Counted from the stretch's first letter, positions 10,220 through 21,900 are shown. The stretch: 64,000 nt of DNA from Epiperipatus broadwayi (GCA_028023455.1 JAQFVV010006705.1:124001-188000), one strand, 5' to 3'. The notes: generated by a model not told the origin, from the sequence alone. A program made the numbers and translations.

Positions 10220-10820
10220 CAACAATGTTAAAAAATAAATTAATGAACTTTTTCTTGATTGAATAATCTTTGTACAACATAAACAAATTAATGTTAATCT
10301 TTTCCTTGTACAAATTGCAATAGACCATTGAATTACAAAGTCCAACTTTTGATTGGTCAGTTACAGAATCAGCAATAAAAATGTATTTCTTTTTAAAATT
10401 ATATTTGTTTTAGTTTAGTTTCTAAAATGCAAATTAATAATTCATCAGATTATTAAAATAAACAAAAGTTTTTTTGAAAAATAATTTTTTATTTATAATT
10501 GATGAAAATAATCTATAGCATATAATGTAAAATGTAAGTTTGTTATCCAATTATAAATTGCAGCTATAAATCAATGATTTCTTTGGCAATTTGTCTTTAG
10601 GTAAAAAGAAATATTTTCTACTAAGATCTGAATTATTCTTCTAAAATAATTAATATTTCACAAATATTTTGTGAATAAATATTTATTAAAAAATGGTTAA
10701 AGAATGTATGTTTTCATTCCCAAAATCAAAACAAAAAAATAGAGTTGTCAAAATCATTGACAGGCATTCTCTTGTGGGGTCAACAAGAAACAACCAATCA
10801 GTGCCTTGGAAGACAGGTCC
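10220..10820 (+). repeat. Long CCAAT-bearing repeat, forward copy
   Basis: Diverged reverse-complement relative of 35085-35640. Matching landmarks in order: TTTTGATTGGTCAGTTACAG (10346), TCCAATTATAAATTGCAG (10545), ATCAATGATTTCTTT (10571), TATGTTTTCATTCCCAAAAT (10708) and AACAAGAAACAACCAATCAG (10781). Three CCAAT-type boxes are kept in both. No coding frame; probably a large non-autonomous element. Confidence 0.45.
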
Positions 10821-11589
10821 TTGCATCAGTGTTACAGCAATAAATTTAAATATTATACATTAGTTATAAAAAATTCTGAAGGTGGCAGCATTAATTAATA
10901 CATATTTTTCTTATAAATAGACTGTAAAATCAGTAAAACAACTTTAAAAGTAGCAGTTAGGGAGTAAGGTAAAACTGCAGACACATTGACATGGTCTGTT
11001 CTAAGTAAAGATTGTCATTATAAGTCTATGAATATATGAAATTATATTCCAAAATTTAAAATTATATTTATAATATTAAAATATCACAAAAATTCTGTAT
11101 TACTATGTTTAGAGAACTATTACCAATAGCAGTTTTTTTTACCATTATGAAGAATTTATTTAAGTTGTATTTTTTTTAAAAAAAAACATATTTACTTAAA
11201 GTCAAAGTTTAATCATGTATAATTTTCTTTTAAGTAATTGCTGTACATATTTTTTGAAAATAATCATAAATATTTCTCCTGGTATTTTTAATCTAATGCT
11301 TGAATATCCTAGCACCTCACTGGGATGCCAGTAACAGAAATCATTCTGAAGTTGCGGATATTCTACAAAGCTTGTTAAGAGCTTATTTTATGCACTCTAT
11401 ATATATATAACATTTGTAAATACAAGCTTATTAAATTAGATCATGTGACAACTGACTTGATTTTTTTTTGTAATTATATTTAAATGGACTATGTAAAATA
11501 TACGTTTTCTTTGTTTTATTGCTAACAACAATTAAAGTGGAGTTTACAATTACTCTTGCAAAGAAATTATCAGTCAGCAAGATGGGAAA

Positions 11590-12165
11590 GCAGAGTTTGA
11601 GTCCTGGCTGTGGATTTCTGACATCTTCAGATTTTATTTTAAACTAATAAATTGATATATTTTAATTCTGGTTTTTCTATCAAAATGGATGCGAACTGAT
11701 CAAAATAGTGCTGCTACAGGTAGTAGCAGGAGAGTGGAGGGAAATCGAGGTCTCTCAGTGCATCTACAAATGACATATTTTATATGCATTAATAAGTTAG
11801 TCAACAGACAAATTCATTTTTGCAGACCAGTAAAGTATAAATAAATAATAGTGTAATTTATTGCTCAGCTATGATGAAAAGTTCAGACACTGGAAGTGAC
11901 AGATATGGGCTATATTATATGCTATTGACCACCAGATCTGCCATTCTACCCAGTGCGACTAAATAATTGAATGGTTTTGTTGTTCAGAAGGCCATAAGAA
12001 GCATAGTATATATGTGTATAATATTAATCAAATAATTTGCTGTTTAGAAGTCCTAAAAAGTTCATGCACTAGCAATAATGAATCGAAGCCACGTCTATGG
12101 ACCATGATCGCCCGAGCCCATCGCTCTATACTACACTAAATCAATTGGGATGGGCTGTACCTGTA
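11590..12165 (-). repeat. Two SINE-like tRNA-derived fragments
   Basis: Two reverse-strand tRNA-like pieces lie at about 11855-11965 and 12030-12150. The second is clearer: reversed, it reads GTAGTATAGAGCGATGG (A-box region) and GGCTTCGATTC (B box), followed by a 3' part ending GTGCATGAACTT. The 3' part resembles 44420-44470 and 58230-58265 (reverse of TTGCTCAGYTAT...AAGTTCAGACAC). Before them, 11615-11635 carries the reverse of the family X motif ATCTGAAGATGTCAG. Confidence 0.45.
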
Positions 12166-12179
12166 CGACAGTTAACATA

Positions 12180-13790
12180 GAAATTACTGCATATTATATT
12201 TTAAAAGACTTACTTTAAAATAATTATATTTTAATTACACCAACTATTTGATAATGGAGTCATAATTTTTTACGTTCGCATTCGTATGTTAGTTGTTTTT
12301 TTTTTTTTTCATCAACCGTCTTTAAATTAGATAAACCTTTTCATCATTTTTTTTCTTTGTAAAATAGTAATTTTACATTGTGCTATAATTTGTTTAAATT
12401 ATATATCTTACGCACCCGGTTAGTTATATGTTTTCAAAGAGAAATTACCAGTTAGATATAAGTGTGTTAAATTATAATGCTTCTTAATTTGCAAACATCG
12501 CTCTTAAGTGAATAATATTAAATTACTATTTTTAAAAGCTTTTATTCACCGAACAAAAAGTTCTTTATACTGGTGATGGATGGTATCTAATTCAGAGATT
12601 GTATCAACATTTTATTAAAAGGAAGTAAATTTATGTTCAGAGGCATTGATGCCATATATAAATAATTGTAAATCATACTGAAATATTGCTGGATGTTTTT
12701 TTTATTTCGCCTTCTCGTTTATTTTACGTAATCCTCTACATCGACTTTTAATTCTTCTAAATGTCTATCTTTTATTAATAAATATTTATATTGTAAATTA
12801 TTAATTAATTAATATACTCCAAATGTTATTTAAACTGAAATTATTAAACAACCCCACGAAAAACAGTCATATTTTACTGAATATTGTTCGACCAATCAGC
12901 TGTCTCGCTTGATAAAACATTGTTGCTCTAATAACCGCGATCTGACAGCTATAGTTTATCAAATATGTCTTTATCATTCAATGCATCAAGATTTTTTCCT
13001 TCTCTTTTGTTCTACTGAATTTTAAAATTATTATTTGCTGATATTATAAATAAATTTATAACTTTTTCAGCAGCATACTTTGCTAAAAATAAAAATACTG
13101 TATAGAAATTCGAAGCTCTCCTACCGTATAAAATATTAATTTTAAAAAATAAGTTTATGAGAATAAACTTGGGTCTTCCTACAGTTTTGCTGAAATGTAT
13201 GAGGTGGGTTTCATTTATTCTCTCTTTAATTAATTAAAATATTATACGTTTTTAATTGACTTTGAAATTTAATTAAAATTTTTTTAAGTTTCAAATAATT
13301 CTAATTAATTAAATTTAATTTTTATTATTAAGCTAATATACTTGAAATAATTGATCTCTATACATTTCTACTTATTGTACATATAATTGTATATATATTC
13401 AATGACTTTTGATCACTTTAATTCGGAATGCATAGTCTGTATAAAGGCATACATTAATGAGTTTTAAAAGGTAGCAACTTTCATTAGATTATTCCAGCAT
13501 TAACAACTGTTGACAAAATATTATGTTTCACTTGTAAAGTCATTTGAAACTTTAACAGCAGTGTTTACATATATATTGTCTGTATACAGATAATGATATA
13601 AATTCACCATAGGCAGACCATTATTGGTTAGTGTAATGTATACAAAATGAAAACACTCAATGAATGACAATAAAAAAATATATGTTAAAATTTATATGTT
13701 GCTGTGTCTAGGGAGATGCTAATTAGTATAGGTTAATTATAGCACATACATATGTAATCATATTAATGTGTATAATATATGCCTTGTAAC
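12180..13790. other. AT-rich stretch, no gene recognised
   Basis: Homopolymer tracts and ATTAATTAATTA runs. A short CpG-bearing piece with a CCAAT box (GACCAATCAGCTGTCTCGC, 12889-12907; AACCGCGATCTG, 12932-12943) stands out from the AT background but has no associated frame. Confidence 0.35.
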
Positions 13791-13796
13791 TACAAT

Positions 13797-14033
13797 GTGA
13801 TGTGATGTACTGTGACTTCTCCTTAAACAGAGTCAGGAATCTCTCAGCAGTTATGCCCAGAGAAACCTGTTAGCCACTTTACCTTCCTTTCCCATTGTCC
13901 ACCCTAAGTTTTCTCATAATCTGCTCCATCCCATTTCCACAACATAATCTTTGTCAACTCCATGACCTTCATATCTAAATCCCCCTTATTTTCCCCCAAA
14001 CCCAGCATAAAAACCAATAACTCACTTTCTGTA
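13797..14033 (-). pseudogene. LINE 3' untranslated fragment (lineage L)
   Basis: Matches the 3'-terminal part of the minus-strand LINE copies at 17606-18256 and 54443-55225: GTGATGTGATG at the 3' end, TCTCTCAGCAGTTATGCCCAG, CTGCTCCATCCCATTTCCAC, CCACTTTCTGTAT. Only the part 3' of the open frame is present, so it is severely 5'-truncated, the usual outcome of target-primed reverse transcription. It abuts a diverged MITE A copy. Confidence 0.65.
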
Positions 14034-14039
14034 TTAAAA

Positions 14040-14300
14040 CGTTCCACACAGTAGTGCCACCTAGCTCTGTTATCAATAGCTGCTAAAAGGTTGCACAGCT
14101 ACAAGTTAGAAAGTAGTTGAGCTTATTAAATGGGAAGGCATTTGATAAGGATTATGATACACCATCTTCTAACATCTATTGATTACAAGAGCTTGCAATA
14201 GGTGACACTACTGTGTAGAAAAAATTGCTACAGGTTTAACAATTTGTGTAAGCTTAAGAAAATATGGTCATGTGATCATTCATTGATTTGTCTACAATTA
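14040..14300. mobile_element. Foldback MITE family A, diverged copy
   Basis: Ends CCACACAGTAGTGCCACC and GGTGACACTACTGTGTAG are inverted, and the interior keeps ACATCTATTGATTACAAGAG (compare CATCCATTGATTACTCTGG). The right outer segment continues with ACAATTTGTGTAAGC and TCATGTGATCATTC as in the copy at 51635-51910. Diverged and degraded. Confidence 0.55.
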
Positions 14301-14344
14301 ATTGATTCTGAGAAATTCTACTGGAGATTATTATTGCACTGATA

Positions 14345-14580
14345 ATAATTAACCTTTATAGCAGATGGATAGTTGAAATCTTAAACTGGAATCTGGAACA
14401 GGTTGTAAAAGACTTAGAAGAAGACCACATGTGAGATATGAAGATAAAATAAGAAAGTGTTTAGGATGATGTGAAGAAGAAAAGCTAGATATCATATAAG
14501 GTGGATTAAACTTGGAGAGATCTTTATCCTGCAATGGATTCATACTGGTTTAAAATGATGATGATGATGATGATAATGAC
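14345..14580 (+). pseudogene. RTE-type LINE 3' end, copy 1
   Basis: The plus strand carries the C-terminal coding end of an RTE-clade non-LTR retrotransposon: RW-x-VEILNW at 14362 on, then CKRLRRRPHVRYEDKIRK in frame after a shift, then the remains of a Trp-rich end. It ends in a (GAT/ATG)n tail (14557-14573), the kind of short trinucleotide tail known for RTE elements. Only the last ~75 codons plus tail remain, with frameshifts. The antisense frame here is a shadow. Confidence 0.75.
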
Positions 14581-14599
14581 AGTAAAAAGTGATTAAAAA

Positions 14600-16060
14600 G
14601 TCATGTATCTTTGGAATGTTTCTTGTTGAAATATGAAGTAAAATTTTCATTGTTTCAAGAAATGTTTAACAATGAAATTACTTTTTTTTTCTCTATTTCT
14701 TACAATCTATATTCTTTATAGCAATAAATGAATGAACTCATTTATTTTTTCTAATGAACATCTTTTTCCCCAAAACAACCACAAAAATGTACCATAAGAT
14801 TTTTTTTTTTTTTTTTGCAAATCTAGAGTTTTACATTAGAGTTATTTATCTGCATATTTTGAAAAGAATACAAAGGTTATAATGTAAAGTAAATAATAAG
14901 CATTGAAAAGTATTATCATTTATTCTTCTGAAGATGACTGCTAGATTGTTGAAACTTAGGAAATAAAAAAATAGCATTTGTAAAAGGTTTAAAATTGGTG
15001 TCTTTACAAGTCATTCGATGCCAAATAAAGTAAGAAATATAAACAATATACACTAAAATATTTGCAAATAAAACATACCAATTATAACAATGTTTTGTTT
15101 TTACAGAGTATTAATGTATTTTGATGAATATAATTTACTGATTGTATTTTTAACCTGTCCGTAGTCCAAATCCACCTTTTTTTGTTTGAAAATACCCAGA
15201 AGAGAATTTCTTTCATATTTGAAAGTTTTATTTTTGCAATTTAATTGTTTTTTTCTACATCACATATTAATTATCTTTACTTTATTTATTATAAATATAA
15301 GTTTTTAAATAGGAGGTATTCTAAAAGTTAGTATTTAAATTTCACAAAATAGGAAAATTAAATATCAAGTGGAGATCATATCATAACAGTCCTACTTGGT
15401 ATTATTTCATATATTTTATCTATTCAAAAAGTTAGAAGTATGAAATATTAGACATTCCAATTCCAGTTTTTTCTAATTTGAAAGGAATTTAACATTAGTT
15501 ACCATTAAAGAAAGAAAATTCACGTTAAAATTAAACATTAAATTTACTGGTGTTAAAAAAATTTTTTAAAAATTTATTTACCAATATTGACAAAGGGCCA
15601 TAATTGTTACCCGGTAAAAACTGCTTCTACTTTGCAGTAACAAATGTTTAATGACTTGTTTTCTTAAAAATATTATTTCCAAATACAGTTTAATTGTAAT
15701 CATGTAGGTTTTTGGCTTATCATAAATAAATATGTATACAAATTACTGAAAATTACAATATTTCCTCCCCATGGACAAAAAAATTGAAAATTACACCTAA
15801 AGTCAAACACTCCACTAATCAGAAATTATTTCTATTAATATAAAAAGTTGGCATGTCTCACTTCTTTAATAGGAAAATTAGATATTGTATTTTTTTAAAG
15901 TCTTTATGATACTGACATCTTCAGATTTTTTTTCAACAAGTAATTTTGAAATTATTCCCACAGAAAAGAAAAACTACACACAATAATCTATAGTTATAAA
16001 TAGGTCTAAAATATTATAGAAAAGGTAATGGGATCACAGCATCATTCTAATGCCCAAAAC
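14600..16060. other. AT-rich, old repeat remnants
   Basis: No gene. TCTGAAGATGACTGCTAGATTGTTGAAAC (about 14936-14964) resembles the 3' ends of Penelope elements but is unproved. 15580-15620 (GGGCCATAATTGTTACC) is the reverse of part of 24250-24285. 15890-15945 carries the reverse of the family X landmark ATCTGAAGATGTCAGTAT. Confidence 0.35.
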
Positions 16061-16065
16061 AGTAA

Positions 16066-16245
16066 ATACAGTGCACTGCTGCCACTCTGACCATACCTGC
16101 TAAGAGCCATTATTTTCCTCCTACTCTAGAGCCATCTACAGTTAAATTAAATAATCAGTGGACACCATATGCAGTGGACACCATATGTTATCTCTAGACT
16201 GGTATCAGGCTTTTGACTTCATCAATGAAGACTAGCATTAAAAGA
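16066..16245. mobile_element. Foldback MITE family A, decayed copy
   Basis: Diverged left arm: ACTGCTGCCACTCTGA, AATAATCAGTGGACACCATA (tandemly duplicated once), ATCTCTAGACTGGTATCAGG, CTTCATCAATGAAG, in the same order as family A landmarks at 9140-9262 and 43310-43350. No right arm found. Confidence 0.4.
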
Positions 16246-16779
16246 TGAAACTATAATCATCTTTTACTTTTTTATACTATTCAAATTGATAATCCAAAAT
16301 TTAACAAAAATCTTAAATTTTAAACCTAAGCTATCTTGCACAGGTATATAGTTATTATAGAACTGAGGCATTCCAAAATGTATTGAAACTGATATGGTGT
16401 CACTTTTGTAAAATTTTATGTGTGATAGGGTGTGTTTAAAACTTTAGAGTTTAATTAAATTTCAGGCATAGATAAAATGTAGCTGCTAAGTGTTATTAAT
16501 TCCCACTTTAAATTTTAATTTTTGCTAAATAAAGGCAAAGCCAGAATGTGCCTGGAGATGATTTTATAATACTATGACATTTGATGTCAATTGATTACTC
16601 ATATGGGTAGTAGATAGTTCTAAAGTAGAATAAAAATAATTGTTCTAGAAGTATGTGAGGAGTGACAATGTTATTGATTGTTCAATCAATAATGAATAAT
16701 AGTTTTTTTTTCAAATGCAGAAAGTTTTTTTTTGAAGCTTTGTAATGATGGTATTTTAGTTATTCCATCATCTATTTTT

Positions 16780-17005
16780 TTGAAATGTCTTCAGAAAAAG
16801 TTAACTTTATTTAAATTTTCAAACTACATTCAACTGTTAGTAATAGCATACAAGTTAGTATATGTGCAACATTTCAAGTGGTATTATTCCCCTCTCCTTT
16901 CCAAGTGTTTCTGGCTGGACCAGTGACAGTACTAGCATGAGGATCAAACCTAGACCCTTAGATTCTTGAAATATTGAATTTAAAGTAATGCTTTAACTAA
17001 CTCCA
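16780..17005 (-). mobile_element. tRNA-derived SINE family S2, left member of a head-to-head pair
   Basis: The minus strand reads an A-box-like TTAGTTAAAGCATT, a B box AGGTTTGATCCTC, then a body ending in TTTAAATAAAGTTAA. It is the mirror image of 17017-17240, the two heads separated by only a few bases. Similarity to tRNAs is confined to the first ~80 bp; there is no evidence of a functional tRNA. The plus-strand frame at 16732-16926 is a shadow. Confidence 0.65.
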
Positions 17006-17016
17006 TCTTAGGCAAG

Positions 17017-17280
17017 TGTGGTAAATCATTTAGAGCATTACCTTAAAATTCAATATTCAAGAATCTAAGAGTCCAGGTTCGATTCCCATGCTAGTGCTGT
17101 CACTAATCAGACCAGTAACACCTGAAAATGAGAGGAGAATAATACATTTCTAAATGCTGTGTCTATACTAACCTGTGTGCCATTCTAACAGTTGAATGCA
17201 ATTGGAAAATTTAAATAAAGTTAAATTTTTCTGACGACATTCAATACTTAATATTAGATGAAGGGGAATAGTCCAATATA
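17017..17280 (+). mobile_element. tRNA-derived SINE family S2, right member of a head-to-head pair
   Basis: A-box region ATCATTTAGAGCATTACC, then B box GGTTCGATTCC at 17076-17086, body with AACAGTTGAATGCAATTGG and TTTAAATAAAGTTAAA, and a 3' end related to 25470-25530 and 53424-53478 (GAATAGTCCAAYATAT). This is the best-preserved S2 copy; others are at 39835-39955 and 48970-49190, both reversed. Confidence 0.7.
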
Positions 17281-17605
17281 TATAAATGTACAATCAAAAA
17301 GTTTTGGTTTAAGAAAGTTTATTGTTTTGCCGATTATTTCCAAATTGAATTTTTTTACTTTTAAAGCAATACAATAATACATTTATTTTAATTTGAGGTC
17401 TTTATTTGATATAAAGTAAGTATTATGCTATCTCTTATTATTTTTTGTTTGTTTGCTTATTTAAATTTATTGTATTCATAAGTAGCTTGAGATTCACATT
17501 TAAAGCAGAATATGCTTTCTTAATGTAATAAAGTTTGCATAGATTAAACAATGAGAAAGTTTTTTAAAATAATTTTACAATATTCCTTCTGCTAATATTA
17601 TATAT

Positions 17606-18256
17606 GTGATGTGATGCATTGTGGTTTCTCCTTTCTCAGTGTCAGAAATCTCTCAGCCACTATGCCCAGAAAAACCTGTTAGCCACCTTACTTTACCCTT
17701 CCATTCTCCAATATGTTTTTCCCATATTTTTCTCTATCCTGCTCTAACCCATTCCCACAATATTATCTTTTCAACTCTATGATCTTTATATATAAATTCC
17801 CCTTATCTTTCCCCAAACGCAGTATAAACCCAATAACCCACTTTCTATATAATCACTCTGTTTATATGTATTCTCTCATAACTTAATTATTTGCTCCCTT
17901 TATGCTTGTAGGCATTTACATTCAATTAACAGATGTCTAATATTTTCTATGCCTTCCTTACTTAATTTGCAGACTAAATCACCCACATTTCTTCATTTGT
18001 GTGGATATTCCCTTGTTGCTAACGATCCTATTCGAGCCTTAAACAATAAATTATTTTCCTTGCTATTATCGTAAATTAATTCACACCCAATATTCTGCTT
18101 ACCTTTATATATATTTAAATGTATTTTTATTCTCCATACTAGTTGTCCATCTCTCCAACTCGCTATTTTTATTAATGCATCTATTTTTCTATCCCATTTC
18201 TTATCTGTCATCATCATCCATAATATCCTCTCAAATGAGATTAGACATTCCAACTT
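17606..18256 (-). pseudogene. LINE lineage L, C-terminal coding end and 3' UTR
   Basis: The minus strand 18253-17993 is open for 86 residues and continues, after an in-frame stop, into NVGDLVCKLSKEGIENIRHL and LIECKCLQA. The KQNIGCELIYDNSKENNLLF and ARIGSLATREYPHK blocks followed by the Cys...His...Cys pattern match the C-terminal tail of non-LTR retrotransposon ORF2 proteins just after the reverse transcriptase. The 3' UTR runs from about 17890 to 17606. 5'-truncated and inactive. Its relative at 54443-55225 reaches further 5'. Confidence 0.65.
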
Positions 18257-18299
18257 AAAAGAAAATACAACACAGTAACAACAGCAATATTAATAATAT

Positions 18300-18600
18300 G
18301 AACATGAGATTTGCAATGTGGTTTGAAGTCTATCTATTAAAGTATGAAAATCGGCTAACTTAATATAAGCTGAGCTTTGATTGTATATATGTGTGGAGAT
18401 GATAATCTGGACCAACTGACAAGTGCTGGTTTAGCATGAAAACCATGAAATACATATATTGGTGATTATTTATCTGTCTGATATGTGTGTGACCAAGTGT
18501 ATCAGAGGTATGAGATAGCATGGATAGTTCAGGGTCATGTGAAAGTCTGAGTTCAAATCTCCTATATATTACATATTGGAATACAGGTATGAAAATGCCA
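18300..18600 (+). mobile_element. Hammerhead/tRNA-like repeat, locus R2
   Basis: Body remnant (TTAAAGTATGAAAATCGGC, TTAATATAAGCTGAGCTTTG), then a degenerate hammerhead (18398-18470), then the tRNA-like region (GGATAGTTCAGGGTCATG; B box AGTTCAAATCTCC at about 18550) and a short 3' part. It lies just downstream of the LINE piece with no spacer of note. Same order as R1 and R4. Confidence 0.6.
18398..18470 (+). ncRNA. Degenerate hammerhead ribozyme, probably inactive
   Basis: Helix I strand GATGATAATCTGGACCAA, core CTGACAA (18416-18422) instead of CTGATGA, helix II TGCTGGTTTAGCA, GAAAA, and downstream helix I strand TTGGTGATTAT (18459-18469). The usually essential G8 of the core is changed to A, so cleavage is not expected. 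The layout matches the intact copies. Confidence 0.55.
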
Positions 18601-18679
18601 GTACTGTAGAAAAATTCATATATTAATAATTATACAAAGTAATATGTGATCCATTATATATATAACAGTTGGGGATATT

Positions 18680-19195
18680 AATCGATCTAGTTGATATCTG
18701 TAATGGTGCAAACTTTTTTTTTGTAGCAAACGTTTTTTTTATTAAAGACTGCAATGTCTTGTATAAGTGTAGCTTTGCTTTGTAATTATCTTCTGCCATA
18801 TGAAAGCCCTCAAAATTTCATCTTTTTAGAATGTCTGTAGATAAGTCTTTATAGCATAAATTAGGCCTGTTCTTAGTATATAAAATAAAGTATAAAATTA
18901 TATAACATTGAAACATTACTAAAATAACTAACTTTTACCAAAGTTCTGAAATTGAGGACAAGAGTAAAAGTTTTATTTCCTAGTCCTTTAAGACTTCTAT
19001 TTATAGATTGATCAATAATAATAGTCATTTAATCAAATTGTGTGAGAATTGCTCAGTGGTAAGATCCTAATTCAAATTCATCATTAAATAGTTCAAAGCA
19101 GTTTACTGGTGGTAAATGTATTCATAATATTCCTTGTAATGGTCACAAAATTTTTATAGTAAATTTAATCTTCACTTTATTACCATTGTTTATGC
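18680..19195. other. AT-rich stretch, nothing firm
   Basis: No gene. AATTGCTCAGTGGTAAGATCCTAATTCAAATTC (about 19048-19080) has a tRNA-like look (A-box-like GCTCAGTGGTA, B-box-like AATTCAAATTC) and may be a SINE scrap. Confidence 0.3.
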
Positions 19196-19208
19196 TTACA
19201 CAAATTGT

Positions 19209-19543
19209 TTAAACAGGGGCAAAAGTCTCCGTATAAACTCCGAGTAATCAATGAATGTAAGAAGGTTTGTGCATAAAATCCTCATGTAATTCCTACTCAT
19301 CCAATATCACCAGACTAGTCTGGGGATATGAGTTGGCACTAGATGAGGATTTTATGCACAAAATCTGGGGATATTAGATGAGTAGGCACTAGATGGGGTT
19401 TTTATACACACTTTCTTGCATCCATTGATTATTTTGACCTATTCTTGGGATATTAGATGGGTATGCACAAACCTTCTTGCATCCATTGATTACTCTGGCT
19501 TGCACTGAGAAGTGCTACTGTCTGGAGAGTTTTGCCTGTTTAA
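19209..19543. mobile_element. Foldback MITE family A, copy with internal reduplication
   Basis: Ends ACAGGGGCAAAAGTCTCC and GGAGAGTTTTGCCTGT lie between TTAA tetranucleotides (19209-19212 and 19540-19543). The right arm contains the block around TTAGATGAGTAGGCACTAGA in repeated partial copies and the block TCTTGCATCCATTGATTA twice, so it has undergone slippage or nested insertion. Non-coding. Confidence 0.7.
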
Positions 19544-20699
19544 ATTTAATCTTAATGAAAAGGTTAAAAAGTATTAGAGTTAAAGATAGGTCATAACTCA
19601 ACTTTCTATATTTTTGGATTGATAACAAGTCACAAAATATTGTTTGACAATACATAGGTTATCTTTTATGAAAAAAAAAATGAATGGGAAAAAAAGGCGT
19701 TAAAGAAAACTGTGATGTCAAATTTTCTGAAATCTGAGGCCATCATTCTTACGAAAAACTTATGTTAATATTAAAAGTAACATATTTGAAATAAATTATG
19801 GGAATGTAAATGTATTGCATTTAGTTGACTTTCAATTGAGACGATCTATTTATGCAATTGGTGAAGTGACAGGCATAACAATATTTATTTTGCTAGTATT
19901 TTAATATTATATGATTTCCTGTTTTATTGTATTTATTATTAGTAGTATGGAATTAGGCAGTATTTGGTATATATATATGAATTTTTTAAAAATCTTATTA
20001 AAAAGAATTTTATTTATGTTACTTTCTATATCTGAAGGGAAATTGAGTTAACTAGGCAAAACTATGATGAAGTTGTAAGTTGAGCGTTCACCAGTGGTAA
20101 TTTGTCATTTCTTATCATCCCCTTAACACGATTTATTCTAGCATCTTTAATAAAGTTTAATGAGCCCTTTGATCATTAAGACGCAATAATTACACATTTG
20201 TAAATGTAACACGTTTTTTTTTTTTACATTTTAAAAAAATGTTATATAAGTAAGATATTAAAAAGTAAGACTTTTTTAAAAATAACCCCTCTCCTCCTTT
20301 CAACCATCTCCAAATCTAGTTTCAGCAATTCACATGATTAAAAAAAAAATTAATCAAAAGAATATTTTTTTAAAAATTCCTAGAGGTATACTGTATACAA
20401 ACACACTGGGTCAGTATATGTTTTCAACATATATAAACAGTATTACACACATCTATATGTAAGCACTTAAAAAGCCTATATTGTAAAATAGTTTATTAGC
20501 CATAAGTTTTTAGTATCCCATGTCCTAGCTTGGGATCTCTGTCTTGGATGTGGAGAGGAAAGAGGGTTTGTTGTGCTTGTAATTGGTTTGTGAATTTTAT
20601 TTTATTTTTAATCTTTTTTTAAAATCCATAAAGTTGTATTAGTTTGTTTAGTGTGAATGTGTAAGAACGTTGATAAGCATATACTTTTAATATAAAGAG

Positions 20700-20935
20700 G
20701 TTGTTAATAGCTCTAAACAAGCTTATTTTATTTTGTTTTGTTTTACCGATAAATGCAGGAAGAGAACGCATTCAAAATCTTTATCTAGACTTATTCCCAA
20801 ACAGGTTTTGAGCTATGGCTCGCGTCAGTGATGAGCTAGGACATCCAGACACCAGATCCAAAATATAAACTGAAGCCCAACATTTATCTATTACTTTTAT
20901 ATTATATATAATAACATCTAGAATTTGTATTTGAA
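20700..20935. mobile_element. Foldback family B, single arm
   Basis: Matches the left arm of the family B elements at 29719-30146 and 38437-38818: TTAATAGCTCTAAACAAGCTT, GATAAATGCAGGAAGAGAAC, ATTCAAAATCTTTATCTAGA, TTTGAGCTATGGCTC, GAGCTAGGACATC, CAACATTTATCTA. No right arm. The minus-strand frame at 20781-20987 is a shadow. Confidence 0.55.
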
Positions 20936-21479
20936 TTCTAATTTTTTTTAATAATATATTATTATATAGTAAATAAAAAAATGGCAATATTATTTATTTG
21001 TGCATTGATATAATTATATAGACAGGTTTAAAGTATCTGATATTTTTATATAGTTTTTAGTTTATTTTTAAAAAAACTTGCAAAATTCAAAACAATAGAG
21101 TTCTTTGGAGAATTTGCATGTGACATATATACATAAAGTAAAACAGTCCTTTTATTAAATATCTCAATATTGATAGGTGTTCTTTTCAACAATCACTTGT
21201 TGAGGAACAGTGAAATAAAAAAGTTCCCAATGGGTGGTTGGAATGATGAGCATTTGAAGTTTTTTTTACCATGTAGCTCAATATTGTTAGGCACCAATTT
21301 ACTGATAAAAATTGGATGAGAAATCAAACTGCTCTTTAATCAACTGCCTGCAGTTAACGTCCTAAGCCTCATGAATTTTTTTTTGATCCAGATTCAAACA
21401 CCAGTTCACTGGCCTGGCACAGATAAATATATTATTTTTGCATCATAAAATCCTTGATATAATAATAATTTAAAAAAAT

Positions 21480-21631
21480 ATAATATTTATATATTTTAAG
21501 TTAGATGTAATTAGAGGGGGTATGAACCCAGACTTTTAAGCTCCTTTTAGTCATCCGCTCCATCTTTTACAACCAATACACATGACCACATACATGTCAA
21601 AAAGAGAAATGATCTCCAATATACCTCTCCT

Positions 21632-21674
<43 letters not shown>

Positions 21675-21900
21675 ATCAGTGCTCAGTTTTTTTTATTAAG
21701 ATAGCAATTCTTCAAACTTTCATGGACAGGCTTCAATCTTCTCCACTCTCCAACTCTTCAACCATCCATATCATTAAAAATCTGATGAGGGTGTGTTCAA
21801 AGCCTTTGTTTGCTCATTTTTGTTATGTCATATCCATGTTAACCATAAGTCAATCTGACCCTTTTATATGTAAGACCATAAGCCCATTTAAATACACAGA
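21480..21900 (-). mobile_element. Hammerhead/tRNA-like repeat, locus R3 (hammerhead replaced by microsatellite)
   Basis: The minus strand reads body (21900-21690; reversed ends at GAGCACTGATTATATA), then, where the hammerhead should be, an (AT)n(GT)n microsatellite (21673-21632), then TATATTGGAGATCATTT, the tRNA-like region and a B box GGTTCATACCC (21528-21518). It is the mirror image of R4, the two bodies meeting near 21900. The plus frame 21722-21976 is a shadow. Confidence 0.65.
21632..21673 (+). repeat. (AC)n(AT)n microsatellite
   Basis: An uninterrupted AC-dinucleotide run (21632-21654) passes into an AT run (to 21673). It occupies the hammerhead position of repeat R3. Confidence 0.9.

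Noticed and set aside
14930-14990. Penelope 3' end (GAAGATGACTGCTAG...GAAAC)
   Set aside because: Only a short resemblance; no coding part or repeated copy in the window. The same applies to 26690-26755.
17017-17100. Functional tRNA gene
   Set aside because: A and B boxes are present, but the acceptor and anticodon arms do not fold into a cloverleaf and the sequence recurs as a dispersed SINE.
19200-19545. CRISPR-like array of short repeats
   Set aside because: The repeats are partial duplications of a MITE arm, irregular in length and spacing, in a eukaryotic context.
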